Positions 22,876-35,114 are shown, counted from the stretch's first letter. The stretch is DNA of 64,000 nt from Mycteria americana (GCF_035582795.1 NW_027445626.1:1674001-1738000); one strand, 5' to 3'. Notes: generated by a model not told the origin, from the sequence alone. Numbers and translations are program-made.

Positions 22876-25454
22876 TGACTTCACTGGAGACCCATGCTCT
22901 AGGCAGTTGCTTACCCCAAATGACGTCCCAGGGTCCCTCTCTCCCTTTGCATTCAGTGGAGAGACCAGGGAGTCTACGTGTCATGACGTACAAGTCAACA
23001 GAGCTGAGAGGTATCATGGCCTCTTGCTCCCCTTGCCCTAAAGCCAGAGCAAAGGAGAACCCTGTGCAGCATTCTTTAAGAGGGTGGAATCCTAACTGGC
23101 AGTCTAGATCAGTAGCTGAGCTCCCTTTAGCCCCCAGCAAGTTAGGCACCTTTGCCCCTGGCAGGGGTTTGGGTTTCCTCTCTCCTCAACGGGCAGAGCC
23201 TGGCACCCCTGAGGGTGATTCATCCTGTCCCATATTGCCAGTCTCCTCAGCTTGGAGGAAATGCCTCCTTTCTCCCCACTGGCTATTCCTGGAGTCTGGA
23301 AGGAGCAGCTGTGGCACATATCTCATTGGAGTTCTGCTCCAGGAGTGTGAAGAGCTCATGGCTCCTTCCCCTGCCTCATTTCCCCTCTTCCTAAGAGCAC
23401 AGAGGTCCAGGGGAGGGCAGCTCAGGGCTTCCATCCCCACAGGGCTTCAGTTGCACAGGGCTCACTTTCTGTGACACAAAGAGAACTCTGAGCTGCAGCA
23501 GGAACCTTCAGGAGACTCTTCTATAAACCCAGCAGGCACTGCAGAGCTGCAGACATTCAGGTGCTGCTGAAGACTCACAGAAGGAGATGCTGACAGTGTG
23601 TGAGGGCAGAGCAATGGCTGAGTCATGGGTCAGGGGCTGCAGGCAGACTTGGAAAGGGGAGGATGGAATGGGGAAGAGGCAGAGGATGGCACCCAGCCCT
23701 TGCCTTTCATCCTCCATTTCCCTCAAAGGAAAGGTTATCACATCATGCTGGGGATTACAGGTAGGTGCTGGATTTGAGGAGGCAGGTGGGCTTAACGTGC
23801 CAGTGGCTTTTTGCACAGTGGCAACTATGAAGTGAGACCATGTGGCTTGGTACAGTCCTGTCCTGCATGTCTTCTCATTCCAGCTCACTCTTTCCTCTAG
23901 AGACCCTCCCTGTGTCCTTGACACTGCTGAACAGAGATACCGGCAGCGTGGTTGTCACTACAGTCAGAGCTGTGGGGCATAAGCTGTTGGGCACTCACAC
24001 ACCTCAGTGGCCGTGAGGAGGTTGGGGCAGAGTGTATGGGGCCAGTGTGCCAATACATGTCCCTTATTTTCTCAGCTCTCTGAATCTTTCTCTGTCTCTT
24101 TCTCCATCTTGCTTGTATCGTAGGGATCAATCTCAATCCCTCAGCTATCTCACAGATGTCTCTCAGCCATCAACGTGGCATGTGATTTGCAGAGGGCAGT
24201 GAATCTGAGGCACCCTGCCCAAGGAAGCACCTTCAGGAACAAGGCATCCCAGTGTAGGTTGGGTGGATCACTCAGTAAAAGGGCTCCTCCATCCCAGGAA
24301 CTCTCTGGGCTGCCTAGGTGCCTGCCTTGGCCATCTCCATGTTGCTATAAAAGGTATCAAGTTTGAGACAGGGAATCATCGGGACAGTGTTTTGTCTGAG
24401 CCGAGTGTTATGAAAACCCAAAGAGGAGGCGTGGGCAAAGTGCTCTCTCTTTCAGCCACGGATGTTCCCTGGGCAGGCAAGCAGGCATGTATCAGGCATT
24501 TAGTGGAACCCTGTGCTTGATCATGATCCTGCCCTGCCTCAGCCCCCACTTGCCCTTGGGACACAACTCTGTCTTCATTGCAATGCTTTATAAGGAGCCC
24601 TGAGAACTGAGATGGGAATACTGAGGTCCAGGTGCTGTGCTGCTGCAGGGAAGCAGCCCAAATGCATTCAGAAATTGAAGGAGAGGAGGAAAAGATGTTC
24701 AGCCAGTGGTCATCACCCCTGTCCTTTTCGCCTCCTCCTCATGCAACATCGCTTTTCCTCATTTGGCTTAAACAACTCAGTTACCTCTTCTCTGGAATTC
24801 ACTTTTCCCTGCCCTTCCCTCCCAAGTTCACATCTGCTTGTAAGTCTCCTGTCTAACAGACCCTTTGCAGTGCCTTCAACTACCAAGCTAGTAACTCCTG
24901 GCCACTCTTGCTCCGTGGAAAGAGATGCACTGTCCAGGGACAGAATGGGCTCATCAGAAAGCAAATGCTTCAGGGAGTTGAGACCGCTAATCCTGTTTCG
25001 TGTCCATTCTTCCTCAGTGTGAAGAAAGAGTCTATGGCACGATGCGTTCCCCTAAAGTCTGGCCCATCTTTCTGCTGCTGGAAAGCAGGACTTGGCTAAC
25101 GCCTGTGCTGGGTACTACTGGGAAGAACTTCAAGCGTCATCATCTAATGTGAGCAAATGAACCTTCTCTTTCATTCCACAGAAATAGGCACCTCATTGCG
25201 GCAAATCATCGCTCTAATCAGAGGAGGTTCTTCTAAGGAGAGTAGTTTGGCCCTCTCAAAGAACCTCTTCCTGCCCTTTCACGAGGAATGGAGCCCCTAA
25301 ACCAAGTGTGAATTCAGGAAGATGAGGGAAAACCTCCGTGTTGTCTCTGGCAGTCGCTGCTTCCCAGTTCCTTTTTGCAACAAACACAGAAGCGCATGCC
25401 CTTCCTCAGGTTCCCTTCCTGCCAAGAGGGGAAAAGAAAGTCCTACAGTGCTTC
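22876..25454. other. No gene recognised; upstream flank of the OR pseudogene
   Basis: No supported exon or RNA. A perfect TATAAAAGG lies at 24346-24354, about 1.1 kb before the OR start; on its own this is not evidence for a promoter. Confidence 0.45.
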
Positions 25455-26414
25455 ATGGAGAAAGAGGAATGGGACAACCGGACATCACCAGTGGAGTTCC
25501 TCCTGCTGGCACTGCGTAATGTCCCCAAGCTTCAGATGCCTCTCTTTCTCCTCTCTCTCATCATCTACATGGGGACCATGTTTGTTAACATCCTCATTGT
25601 TGTGCTGCTGGTGCCAGATCAGCACCTTCACACTCCCATGTCAGTCTTCCTGGGGAATTTCTCCAGTGTGCAAATGTGCTGTACCTCCAGAATCCTGCCC
25701 AGGCTGCTGGCCAGCTTCCTAAGCAGGGACAGAGCCCTTTCTGCTCAAGGCTGCATGACACAACTCTTTTTCTTTGGTAGTTTTGCAGGTACTGAGTGTT
25801 ATCTGCTGGCCACCACGTCCTCTGATGGGTACTTGGCCATATGTCAACCCCTGCTCTACGCAAGCCTCATGAACTGGAAGCTCTGTCTCCAGCTGGTGGC
25901 TGGCTCTTGGCTAGCAGGATTACTGATGTCTACCATAGTCACCAGGCTATTTTTCAAGTCACAGTGCTGTGGTCCCAATGCAAGTGATCATTTCTTCTGT
26001 GATTTTGCCCCATTGCTAGAGCTTGCCTGCAGTGACAGCACCGTGCTGAGACTGGTTACTTTCATCATCTGCTTTCTGGATGTAGTCTTCCCATTTGTAT
26101 TCACATTGGCATCCTATATCTGCATCATAGCTGCGATCCTGAGGATCCCAGCCACCACGGGGAGGCAGAAGGCCTTCTCCACCTGCTCCTATCACCTCAT
26201 CCTGGTGACTCGTTTCTATGGTACCCTCATTGTTGTCTAGATGATTCCCAGAACAGCCTCACTGAGGCAGCTCAAGAAAGTGCTCTCCTTTTTCTACACC
26301 ATCCTCACACTCATGGTCAATCCACTCCTCTACAGGCTGCGGAACAGGGAAGTCAAGGGGGCTCTTGGAAATGCACTCAGAAAAACTGTGGCCTGCATCG
26401 AGAGCTCATACTAG
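25455..26414 (+). pseudogene. Olfactory receptor pseudogene, one in-frame stop
   Basis: This class II odorant receptor begins at MEKEEWDNRTSPVEFLLLAL; an upstream in-frame Met at 25338 does not fit the family. Landmarks are HTPMSVFLGN after TM2, GCMTQ, SYICIIAAILRIP in TM5, KAFSTCSYHL at TM6 and NPLLYRLRNREVKGAL at TM7. It resembles the OR11A-type group, with moderate certainty. A TAG at 26238-26240 interrupts it in TM6-TM7, where the family has a codon for a residue between VV and MIP; the same frame then continues 57 codons to a normal stop at 26412-26414. The DRY motif is also changed (SSDGYLAIC) and the TM1 GN is VN. Loss of function is likely; the stop could be a segregating variant. Confidence 0.88.
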
Positions 26415-29305
26415 TTGTGATCCACCAGGAATAATCAGGTTGTGGTTGTGTCAAGTGTGGACAACTCGTAAGTGCATATTTTGTGTGCCAGGCATATCTT
26501 TACAAGTGCAGAATCTTGGGAGTGTTTGGGGAATGAGAAGTGGGAGAAGAGCATTTGTGTCTTAAACAAGGATAGGTCCGGTGTTGAAGAGTGTAACAAC
26601 ATTCCCTGCCTTTCTTCTTTCTTTCAAGTAGACACAATTGGGATGCTGCAAGCGGGAGCTGTTGCAATGCCACACCTGCGCAGGAGTGGGAGAAAACTTA
26701 CTCTAGACATGCTGATTTCTCTTCCGTTACCCAGCCAAGCTGAGGGGTGGGATTCTTGCATGTCTGGGATTCCTTAGGGCATGTCCAGATTGGCAGTGAG
26801 AAGTGGGCAGCTGACTCAAGCCCTTCCACTGGGCATGTCTAAATGCGCGTAGATGAATCCCATCCCTCGTGTTCTCTGGCCTTTCTAGCAGACGGGAACT
26901 GTGAAAGCTAGTCTGATAGGGTCAGCCCCTCTGAAAAAAAAGTAGATCTTTCCGCAGAAGAAAGATACACAAGCTGGGTTTCATTTTCCCCATTTTTTAA
27001 ACATAGAAGTCAGTACTTCCCCGTTCTTTCCTTCTCATAATCCGACCCCCCCTCCAACAATGTCATTACTTATTTGTTTCCCACTGGCTGACTTAGATAT
27101 TGCAAACTGAGTCCTCCTATTTTCTTCTTCCTTGCAAAAGAGAGCAAGGTCAGCTCATGGGGCATGACTGAGCACATCCAGCCCCAGCAGCGGGCTTTCC
27201 CCATTTCCTCGGCGGATGCATGTGCACAAGGTGGAAATGTTTCCATCATGCTTGATTTGCGCAAGGGCCCTGACATACTCCCACAACACACTAATTCCTC
27301 CTCCACCCGCACACATCAACTCCTTCCCACTTCCAGGCTCAAATCGTGGTTGCAAGAATTTGCTGCACTTCAGAAAAGGCCTTGAGCTTCGTGGATCTTC
27401 CTAGTGCTGATGGCAATCTTCCTGGCTCCCTCCAGATCTGATGTGGAGACTTCCTTCCTGTAACAAGGGGTTTATGACAAACTTTTATGAAGTGTTTGTC
27501 TTTCTGTGATTCTGATGTGTGGACAGAGTAGACACAGAAAAGAAAGATGTACACCAAAACGGATGCTGAGTGAAGTGCCAGTAAGAACCAGGTGAGATAC
27601 CCCCATGACTGTGGCTTCCTGGCAAGAAGTGTGTCCCGACAAGGGATCCAAGCGCTGCCACTGTGGAGTGGGGAATCAGCAGTGTCCATGCCAGCTGGGG
27701 ATGCAACCAGTGACTTTTGAAAGACCACCCTTCATCTGAACTGCTTTAGAGTTGTCCTTGAGGATGGGGTATGATGGCTTACATTGCAACTACTGATTGA
27801 ACTGGCATTGCCCAGAGTGGCTATCAGAGATGCAAACTGCTATGTTGCAGCTATTGAGATTTAGGCAGATTCATGTTGGCGGGTTGTTTGTAGGTTGCTT
27901 TGTGTTGCTTTTTCTTCTTTTTTAGATACTGATCGTCTTAGGGAAATCACCCAAGCACCTGAAGGATTGTTGAAGGTTTACTGCCAGAAGACCCAGCCAA
28001 TGTGCATCTCAAGAAATGAGATGCCAGAGGCCAAGGGGAGGATGGTTTGGGCACTGTCCTGGGATGTGGGAAACGGAAACGTGCTCCCCTCTCCCTGACA
28101 CCTTGCCCCCAGTGAGGGCTGTGAGGAACTCTGCCAACTAGAGTTCCTCTGAAGTCACAGGGGTGTCAGGTAACCTACATCTAACTGCAGCCAATGTGGT
28201 CCTGACAGCTCAGCGTTTGAGTTTCCATTTGAGCCCAAGTCATTCCAATTCACACTTCCGCCAGCTTCACTCTGACACTGGCTGTTGTGTGACACAAGTG
28301 TCCTGGCTCTCCAGGCAGCATGGGCAAAAGCTTCATACCTGAACTGGAACTTTTCCCTTTGCTGGGAAAGTGAATGCAGCAGGCTCGAGCCAAGAGGCCC
28401 AAGGAACAAATCTTCCCATAGGGCCAACTACTGAAAACCTCCCCCAGGCTGTGGGACTTCACTGACAGAGAAGTTGTGAGTCTAGACAATACAGCTTCCC
28501 CTAGTTTCCCCTCTCTCTTGGCTTGCGGCATTTATGTACTGAATCTGCTTGCCACGTGGAAACTGTGTCTTTGAAAAACTAGCTCAGAATATATTTTAAT
28601 GTCTTTCTTAGCCCAAATGAATATGCAGCACTGAAGTGTGTTTCCATCTGTGGAGCAGCTTTGCACAATGTCTGCTCAAAGAGGAGAAATATCTCAGCCT
28701 GCAATGGGAAATGGGTGAAGCTGTGGGGGATTGATGTGTTGCTTCAGACGACATTTGCTATGCATACAATACAAAAAGGTTGTGAAGTTGAATGAGCATG
28801 AAAGAAAGAGGAAAACTGCCCATCCAATGGAGCTCTGCAGAAGGAGGATGGAGGCGTACATAGCCTGAGGTGATACAAGTGGGATCAGCATGAAGAGAAG
28901 GCTTTTGTAGGGAAGGCATTGCAAGGGAGTGCTTTGACTTCACCCAGCTAAAAAACAGAGACTGGGCAGTGTGCTGAAGTGCCGGGCAGAAGTGCTAAAA
29001 GGCTAAAAGACCTTCACTGAGAAAAGGTTGGAGGGATTTGGCTTGCAGAGATTTGAGGTAGTCCTTTCAAGCTGTACGCAGGCTGAGCTTTGGAGACAAG
29101 GAAAAATAAAGAAGCTCTCAAGGATATTTTGGAATTAGTTGTAGCCTCTCTTCTCCTTGTTATCAGGTGAAGATTACAATACTGTCCTTAAGTCATCTAT
29201 GCTCCATATCTATTTACCCTACTTTTTTGAGGAGAGGGAGGTGGAAGAGAGGAGTAGTTTCTTTTTGAACCAAAGGTGGCCAACGGACAGATCCTGGGTT
29301 AGTGA
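26415..29305. other. No gene recognised
   Basis: About 2.9 kb with no supported gene, RNA or repeat. The last 150 bases run into the polypurine block. Confidence 0.5.
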
Positions 29306-29590
29306 GAAGGCACCTGGAGGAGGAGGAGGTGAGGTAGGAGGCAAGAGGAGGCAAGAGCAGAAATCTGGAGGAGGTGTAGGAGGAGGCACCAGGAGACAAT
29401 AAGAGGAAAGAGGAGGCAAGAAGAGGAGGAAGCAACAGGATGCAACAGTAGGAGGAAAAAGGAAGAGGAGGCAAGAGGGAAAAAAAGGGAGCCCAGGAGG
29501 CAACAGGAGGCAAGAAAAGGAGCAGGAGGAGAAAGAGAATGCACCAAGAGGCAAAATGAGGCCGCAGGAGGAGGAGGAGGCAACAGGAGT
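29306..29590 (+). repeat. Polypurine arm of a strand-switching block
   Basis: The plus strand is GGAGGA/GGAGGCAACA-type, as at 1-985. At about 29590 the strand polarity flips and the complementary composition continues. Confidence 0.9.
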
Positions 29591-31275
29591 CGCCTCTTGT
29601 TTCCTTGTCCTCCTTTTGCCTCCTGTTGCCTCCTCCTCCTCCTCTTGCCTCATATTGTCTCCTCCTTCTGGTACCTCCTGCTGCTTCCTCCTGCTCCTCC
29701 TCCTCAACCCCCTGTTGCCTCCTCTTCCTCCTTCTGTTGCCTTCCCTTGCCTCCTGTTGCCTTCTTTTCCACATCCTGTTCCTGTTGCCTGTTGCTGACC
29801 CAATGTTGCATCCCAGGCCTCTTTCTTCTTTTGGCTCCTCATGCCTCCTGTTGCCTCCTCCTCCTTCTCCTCCTCCTCCTCTCGTACTCCTCTCCTCCTC
29901 TTCCTCCTCCTTTTCTTCCTCCTCCACCTCCTCCTCCTCCTCCCCCTTCTCTTCTCCTCCTCTTCCTTTTCCCCTTCCTCCTCTTACGCTTCCTTCTCTT
30001 ACTGTTGCCTCCTCTTGCCTCGTCTTGCCTCCTCCTCCTTCTCTTCCTCCTCTTGTGGCCTCCTGTTGCCCCACCATCCTCTTGCCCCTGCCGCTTCCTC
30101 CTTCTCCTCCTCTTCTTGCCTTTTCCTCCTCATCATCCTTTTCCTCTTGCTTCCTCTTGCCTCCTCTTTTCTCCCCTTCTTCCTCCTCCTCTTCCCTGCT
30201 CTGCCTCCTTTTACCTCCCTCTCTTTCTCCTGATGGTGCATCCTGTTGCCTCCAGCAGACTCCTTTTCCTCCTCTTGCTCTTACCTCCTGTTGCTCATTG
30301 TAGCCTCGTCCTCTCCTCCTCCTCCTTCTCCTCCACATTCTCCTCCTCATCCTGTTGTCTTCTCTTGCCACCTGCTTTGACCTTTCCTAATTCTCCTCCT
30401 CCTCCTCCTCCTCCTCCTCCTCCTCTTCTTCCTCTTCTGCCGAGTACCTTCTTTGTCTTCCTCCTCCTTTTGCCTACTGTTGCTTCCTCCTTCTTTTCCT
30501 CCTCTTGTTGCTTCCTTCTCTTGCCTCTACTTGCCTCCTCCTTTTGTTGCCTCCTCCTGCTGTGTCCTCCTGTTACCACCTGTTGCCTCCTCCTTCCCTT
30601 CCTTCTCCTCTTCCTATTACATCCACCCACTCCTATTCCCTTCTGTTGCCTCCTCTTCCTCCTCTTGCCTCCTGTTTCCATTTGTTGCCTCCTCTTCCCC
30701 TGCTCCTGCTACCTCCTCTTGCCTCTTCCTCCTCCTCCTCCTCTTCTCTTCTCCTCTTCTCTCCGTCTCCTTCTCCTCCTGCTTTTCCCTCCTCTTTTGT
30801 CCTCTTGACACCTCCTCTTCCTCCTGTTGCCCTCTCTTTCCTTTTCCTCGTCCTGTTGCATCTGGAGACCTTCTCTTTTTCCTCCTCCTCCTCTTGCCTC
30901 AAGTGCCCGCCTCTTGCCTCCTTTTGCTTCCACCTCCTCCTATTAACTCCATTGGTCTCCTGTTGCATCTTCCTCCTCCTCCTGTTTCCTCCTCTTGTGT
31001 CCTTTACGTCCTGTTATGTCCATCTCCTTTTCCCTCCTCTTGCCTCCTTTTGCCCGCTCTTGCCTCTTATTGCCTTATTCTCCATTTGTGTCCCATTGCC
31101 TCCTCTTCCTGTTGAGTCCTCCTCCTCCTCCTTTGCTTGTGGCCTCCTGTTGCCTCCTCCTCCTCCTGGTTCTTCCTCTTGCCTCCTCCTCTTTTTAATG
31201 CTGTTGCTTCTGTTGCATCCTTGTCCTCCTCTTGCCTCCTCCTTCTCCTGCTGCCTCCTGTTGCCTCTTCCTTCT
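29591..31275 (-). repeat. Polypyrimidine array, inverted copy of the purine family
   Basis: CCTCCTGTTGCC, CCTCTTGCC and CTCCTCCTCC units dominate about 1.7 kb, the reverse complement of the family at 1-985 and 59975-63335. Stop-free frames of up to about 400 codons on both strands are compositional artefacts. Confidence 0.92.
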
Positions 31276-31283
31276 TTTGGAAG

Positions 31284-31703
31284 AGGCTGAGGTACGGAAT
31301 GCATTCTTCACCTCCTCTTTTACTAGCAAGACCAGCCTTCAGGAATACCAGGTGCCAGAGATGAGGGGGGCAAGCCTGGAGCCAGGCAGACATAGCCCTG
31401 CTGGAAGAGGATCAGGTCAGGGAATTCTTACGCAAACTGGACATACAGAGGTCCACGGGCCCTGATGGGATGCACCCATGAGTGCTGAGGGAGCTGGCAG
31501 ATGTCATTGCAAGGACACTCCCAAGAATCTTTTACCGAGCATTGAGATGGGGATGTGCGCGAAGACTGGAAGAAATAAAATGTCACTGCTATTTTCAAGG
31601 AGGGCAAGAAGGAGGACCTGGGGAACAACAGATGAGTCAGCCTCTCCTCGAGCCCTGGGAAGGTGATAGAACAGCTAATCCTGGGAAATATTTCCAGGTA
31701 CAT
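31284..31703 (+). mobile_element. CR1 LINE fragment, cut off by an LTR
   Basis: The reading AEVRNAFFTSSFTSKTSLQE then YQVPEMRG is the CR1 segment just before the reverse transcriptase, also seen in reverse at 55600-55700. It continues through a STGPDGMHP-like piece (31450-31475) to about 31700, with frameshifts. An LTR starts at 31704 and no CR1 is seen after the LTR pieces. Confidence 0.8.
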
Positions 31704-31910
31704 TGTACTGGTTTTGGCTGGGATGGAGTTAATTTTCTGCATAGCAGCCCGTATGGTGCCACGTTTGGGATTTGCGACCAACGCAGTGTTTATAATACAC
31801 CAGTGTTGTAGCTATTTGCGGAAGAGTGCTTTCACAGCATCAAGGCCTTCTCTCTTGCTCTCTCTTCCTCCCCAGCAACTAGGCTGGATCTCTTCACAAG
31901 GGAGGACCAG
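31704..31910 (+). mobile_element. Endogenous retrovirus LTR fragment, 5' part
   Basis: TGTACTGGTTTTGGCTGGGA begins the same LTR family as at 4861 and 7001; TAATACACCAGTGTTGTAGC and the AGCATCAAGGCCTTCTC stretch follow in the same order. The 3' half is missing and a different LTR-like sequence begins at about 31915. Confidence 0.75.
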
Positions 31911-31914
31911 GGGA

Positions 31915-32640
31915 CATCATTTAGCAAGGCAAAGTTTTACACAGTGCGTTGGTGTCCATGTCCAGGTTTTGGTAGCGAGGAGGCTGCACGTGTGACCTGT
32001 GAGAGAAGACCAAGGGCTGCCTCCATGCCAGACAGGGCTGGGTCCAGCCAGCTCCAAAATAGACCCACCGCTGGCCAAAACTGAGCCCAGCAACAAAGCT
32101 GGTGGAACGGGAGTGAAAATGTATTTAAGAAGGGGCACAAGTGCCAGACTGGAATAGGAGTTAGGGGGAAAACAAAGTGTGAGAAACAGCCCTGCAAACA
32201 CCATGGTCGGTGAAGAAGGAGGAGAACCACCCTGTCGGTGGTCCAGGCACCAGAGCAGATATTCCCCTGCAGCCCATGGAGAATACCACAGCACAGAAGG
32301 TATTTTCCTGCAGCCTATGGAGAAGACCATGGTGGACAAGGTAAGCCCTGCAGTCTGTGGAGGACCCAATGCTGGAGTAGTTGGGTAATTCCTGAAAGAA
32401 CTGTGGCCTGTGGAGAGCCCCCAGTGGAGCAGGTTCATCTTGAAGGACTGTAGCCTGTAGGAGGGACCCCATGGGAAAAGTGGGAGAAGGAAGGAGCAGC
32501 AGGCAGGAAGTGTTCTGGACTGACCACAACCCCATTCCCCATGGCCTAGCGCTGCTCAGAGGGGAGGAGGTAGAAGAGTTGGGAATAAAGGAGTGAAGCT
32601 GAGCTGGGGAAAAAAGGGTGGGCAGGAGGCCTTCCATGGG
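31915..32640 (+). mobile_element. Second-family retroviral LTR-like sequence with internal repeats
   Basis: This resembles another common avian LTR type: GTATTTAAGAAGGGGCACAA (TATA-like, about 32119), a CACCATGGTCGGTGAAGAAG region and a short internal tandem motif, GCAGCCCATGGAG, GCAGCCTATGGAG, GCAGTCTGTGGAG, each about 55 bases apart. No viral gene follows. Family assignment is from recall of the motif pattern, not a search. Confidence 0.55.
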
Positions 32641-32957
32641 GAAGGAGATAAGGTCTTCCAACAGCCCCACACTTCTTCCACCCTCAGCCTTTGCAGTTAC
32701 ACGTGCCTGGCCGGCCCACCTGCTTTGCCACTGTCACGTTTGGACTGAAGTCCCACACACATTTTGGCATGCCCAGTGTAAGCTGGCCTCCACCCAAATC
32801 TGGAGCCCACCTGGCCATGGAGGCAGGGACAGGACAGGTCCCTGTGCCCAGGGCCAGGAACAGCTCTTCCCTGGGACCCTCGCCAAGGAATGCTCCTCAT
32901 GTGTGTCAGCCTGTGGCCTGGCAGGGGTGGAATTGGGACAAGGGCTGCTGGGGCAGG

Positions 32958-33030
32958 TCTGAAGTACCTCAGCTGGCAGAGCATTAGACTGAACATCCAA
33001 AGGTCCCTGGTTCAACCCTGGGCTGATACA
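32958..33030 (+). pseudogene. tRNA-Phe(GAA) pseudogene
   Basis: The segment CATTAGACTGAACATCCAAA then GGTCCCTGG and the T loop TTCAACC match tRNA-Phe arm for arm, with a GAA anticodon at positions 32991-32993 (loop CTGAACA). The anticodon stem has one mismatch and the T stem pairs. The acceptor arms (32958-32964 and 33023-33029) pair poorly, with four mismatches, so the molecule would not fold properly. A T5 run lies at about 33049. Confidence 0.7.
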
Positions 33031-35031
33031 GTGCTATCCTCGCTCAGTTTTTCGCAGAGCCTGCCTGCCGCCTTCCAGCCTACCCTGGCCCTCCTTGCTC
33101 CTTCACCTCTTGCCAGAGCACTGTCCCTGCACTGTAGCTGCAGACCTGTGGGTTAGAAGCAGCCTTCCTCTTGCTCCACAAGTCCCCAGCCTTCCCCTCA
33201 ACAGGACTCTCCATTCAGTGCTTCTTTGGGGTGCTCTCCATCTGTCCCTCCTTCCCTGCTCCACAGCAATTGGCACCTTTCCTTTGTGGGGTCTCTGCAA
33301 AGACCTTGTCTCTCTCCTCTTTGTCATTCTTGATGGTGCACAGACTGCTCCCCTCCTCACACACATCCTGCACCTGGACCTCAGCTTGCAGACCAGAGCA
33401 TACTGCCCATGGGGGAGGCCACTGTCCCCCCAGTCCCAGGGAGAGGCACTCCCTGGAGCTGAGGCCTGAATGGCAGCATCCTCCCTCCAGAGGTCTGTCA
33501 CAGCAAGACCTCTGATGTGCCAAGGACAGCTGGCAAAGCCGTGCCCAAATAGACTCACCCACCAGACTGCACTGGCTAGACCAGCTGCAGCCCCTCACAG
33601 CCATCAGTCCCTGCACAGAGGAAGAAAGACCTGCTCATGAGCTCCAACAAGCTGCTGGGCTCCCCTCTTGCAACCTCTTGCTGCTACAGAGCCCTGCTCG
33701 CCCCCCAGGAACACAGTGACAGCTGTGACCCAGCACATCTCTCTCTGTCTCCAGCCTCAGCCTCTCCCCAGTCAGGCCAAGGAATGGCACATACTGGACT
33801 ACAGTTGCACAACAATGTGCATGTTCTAACCCTGTGCAGTTCTGCTGACTCGTAGCTGGATCCTCAGGGATGCACCTGCGGAGAAGTTTGGCTTTTGTTG
33901 TGACTGAGCGCAAGTGAGAGGTGGCGAGAGGGAGAGACTGTCTGTCCAAGCACAGTTACTGTCTTGTCAGCTTTGAGCATGAGCTTGAACATGCTTGGCC
34001 GCAGGGGTAGTGCCTGCAGGATTATCACTGCTCCAGAAGAGTCCTTCTACGCCTTTCTTGAGCAAGAACGGGAGAGTCATTGCTGAGGATGGGTTTTGGG
34101 GTCATGTGTGGAAAGCGGAAGAGGTGAGCAGTCCATCCCCTTAACTCCACTCAACCACTCCAGAAGTTCACAGGCACTGTGGTCTGCTTTTGAAACCCCC
34201 AAACCCCCTATGCCAAGCAGGGGCTCAGCAGGGAAAAATCTATGGCATTGGGCAACACAATTGTCCCAGCTGTGCCACCATGAGGACACCATCCCTGCAT
34301 GTGGTCAAACCATCAGCCTTTGAGTTACCAGCTGAACACACTCACCCACCCTGCCACAGAGACCCCAGCCAGGGCTGTCCCAGGGCACTGCTTTGCTGCC
34401 AGGACAGTCATCAGTGCTGAAGGAATGGGAAGGTCCCTGAGCCCAACCCCCATGCCCACCCCATGGAGATGGAAGCCTGCTCTTCAAGACACCTCCAGGG
34501 ATGCTGGGGAACAGAGGGCTGCAGGGGGAGGCCTGGTGCCTGGAGGAGGGATATAAGATTTCTGCCACCAAGTTCCCTCCACAGCGTGCCCTGGGATGCC
34601 ATCGGAGCCTGCGGGCACCTCACCCCAGGCAGGGCATTTCCCTCACCCTGTTGCACTGCTCCTGCTGTGGAGTTGGGGACAGATGTGGCACAGAGGGGTG
34701 TTGCCCTGGGTGGCAGAGGAGGCTCAGGGGAAGGGGTTTTCTCCTCTCCATCGACCCATCCCACAGTGGGCCAGAGCGTGGGAGCAGCACCTGCAGCAAG
34801 AGCCTCCTTCTGCCCCATTGCCCTGCCGAGGCGTTGAAGGGGCAGCACTCTGCAGTGCAGCCCTGTGCCAGGATCAGGCCCCAGCACAGAGGCAGTCCCA
34901 GCTTGCCCACCTCAGAAGGGTTCAAGTGCTGTTTTCTGCAGAGGGTCCCTGGGCACGCACGGGACAACAGGACTGTGCTCGTCATAGACACATCACGGGA
35001 GGAGAGTGTCTCTCCTGCTGGCAGGTGTCAA
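33031..35031. other. No protein gene recognised
   Basis: About 2 kb of moderately GC-rich intergenic DNA between two tRNA-type sequences. No exon chain is supported; overlapping short frames on both strands lack family features. Confidence 0.5.
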
Positions 35032-35103
35032 GGGGATGTAGCTCAGTGGCAGAGCACCTGTTTCGCATGTGGGAGGTCCTGGGTTCAATCCCCAGCATCT
35101 CCA
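35032..35103 (+). tRNA. tRNA-Ala(CGC)
   Basis: The 72-base cloverleaf is complete. The acceptor GGGGATG pairs with CATCTCC (one G-T pair), followed by discriminator A. The D arm is GCTC/GAGC, the anticodon arm CCTGT/GTGGG with loop TTCGCAT gives anticodon CGC at 35066-35068, and the T arm CTGGG/CCCAG has loop TTCAATC. Box A (TAGCTCAGTGGCAGAGC) and box B (GGGTTCAATCC) are both present for RNA polymerase III. CCA is not encoded as expected in eukaryotes. No intron. Confidence 0.93.
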
Positions 35104-35110
35104 GGGCTGC

Positions 35111-35114
35111 TTTT
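35111..35114 (+). terminator. RNA polymerase III T-run terminator
   Basis: TTTT lies 8 bases after the tRNA-Ala 3' end, a normal position for a Pol III stop. It supports the tRNA being functional. Confidence 0.75.

Noticed and set aside
24346-24354. Perfect TATAAAAGG upstream of the OR pseudogene
   Set aside because: One TATA motif 1.1 kb away with no other element is expected by chance in 64 kb.
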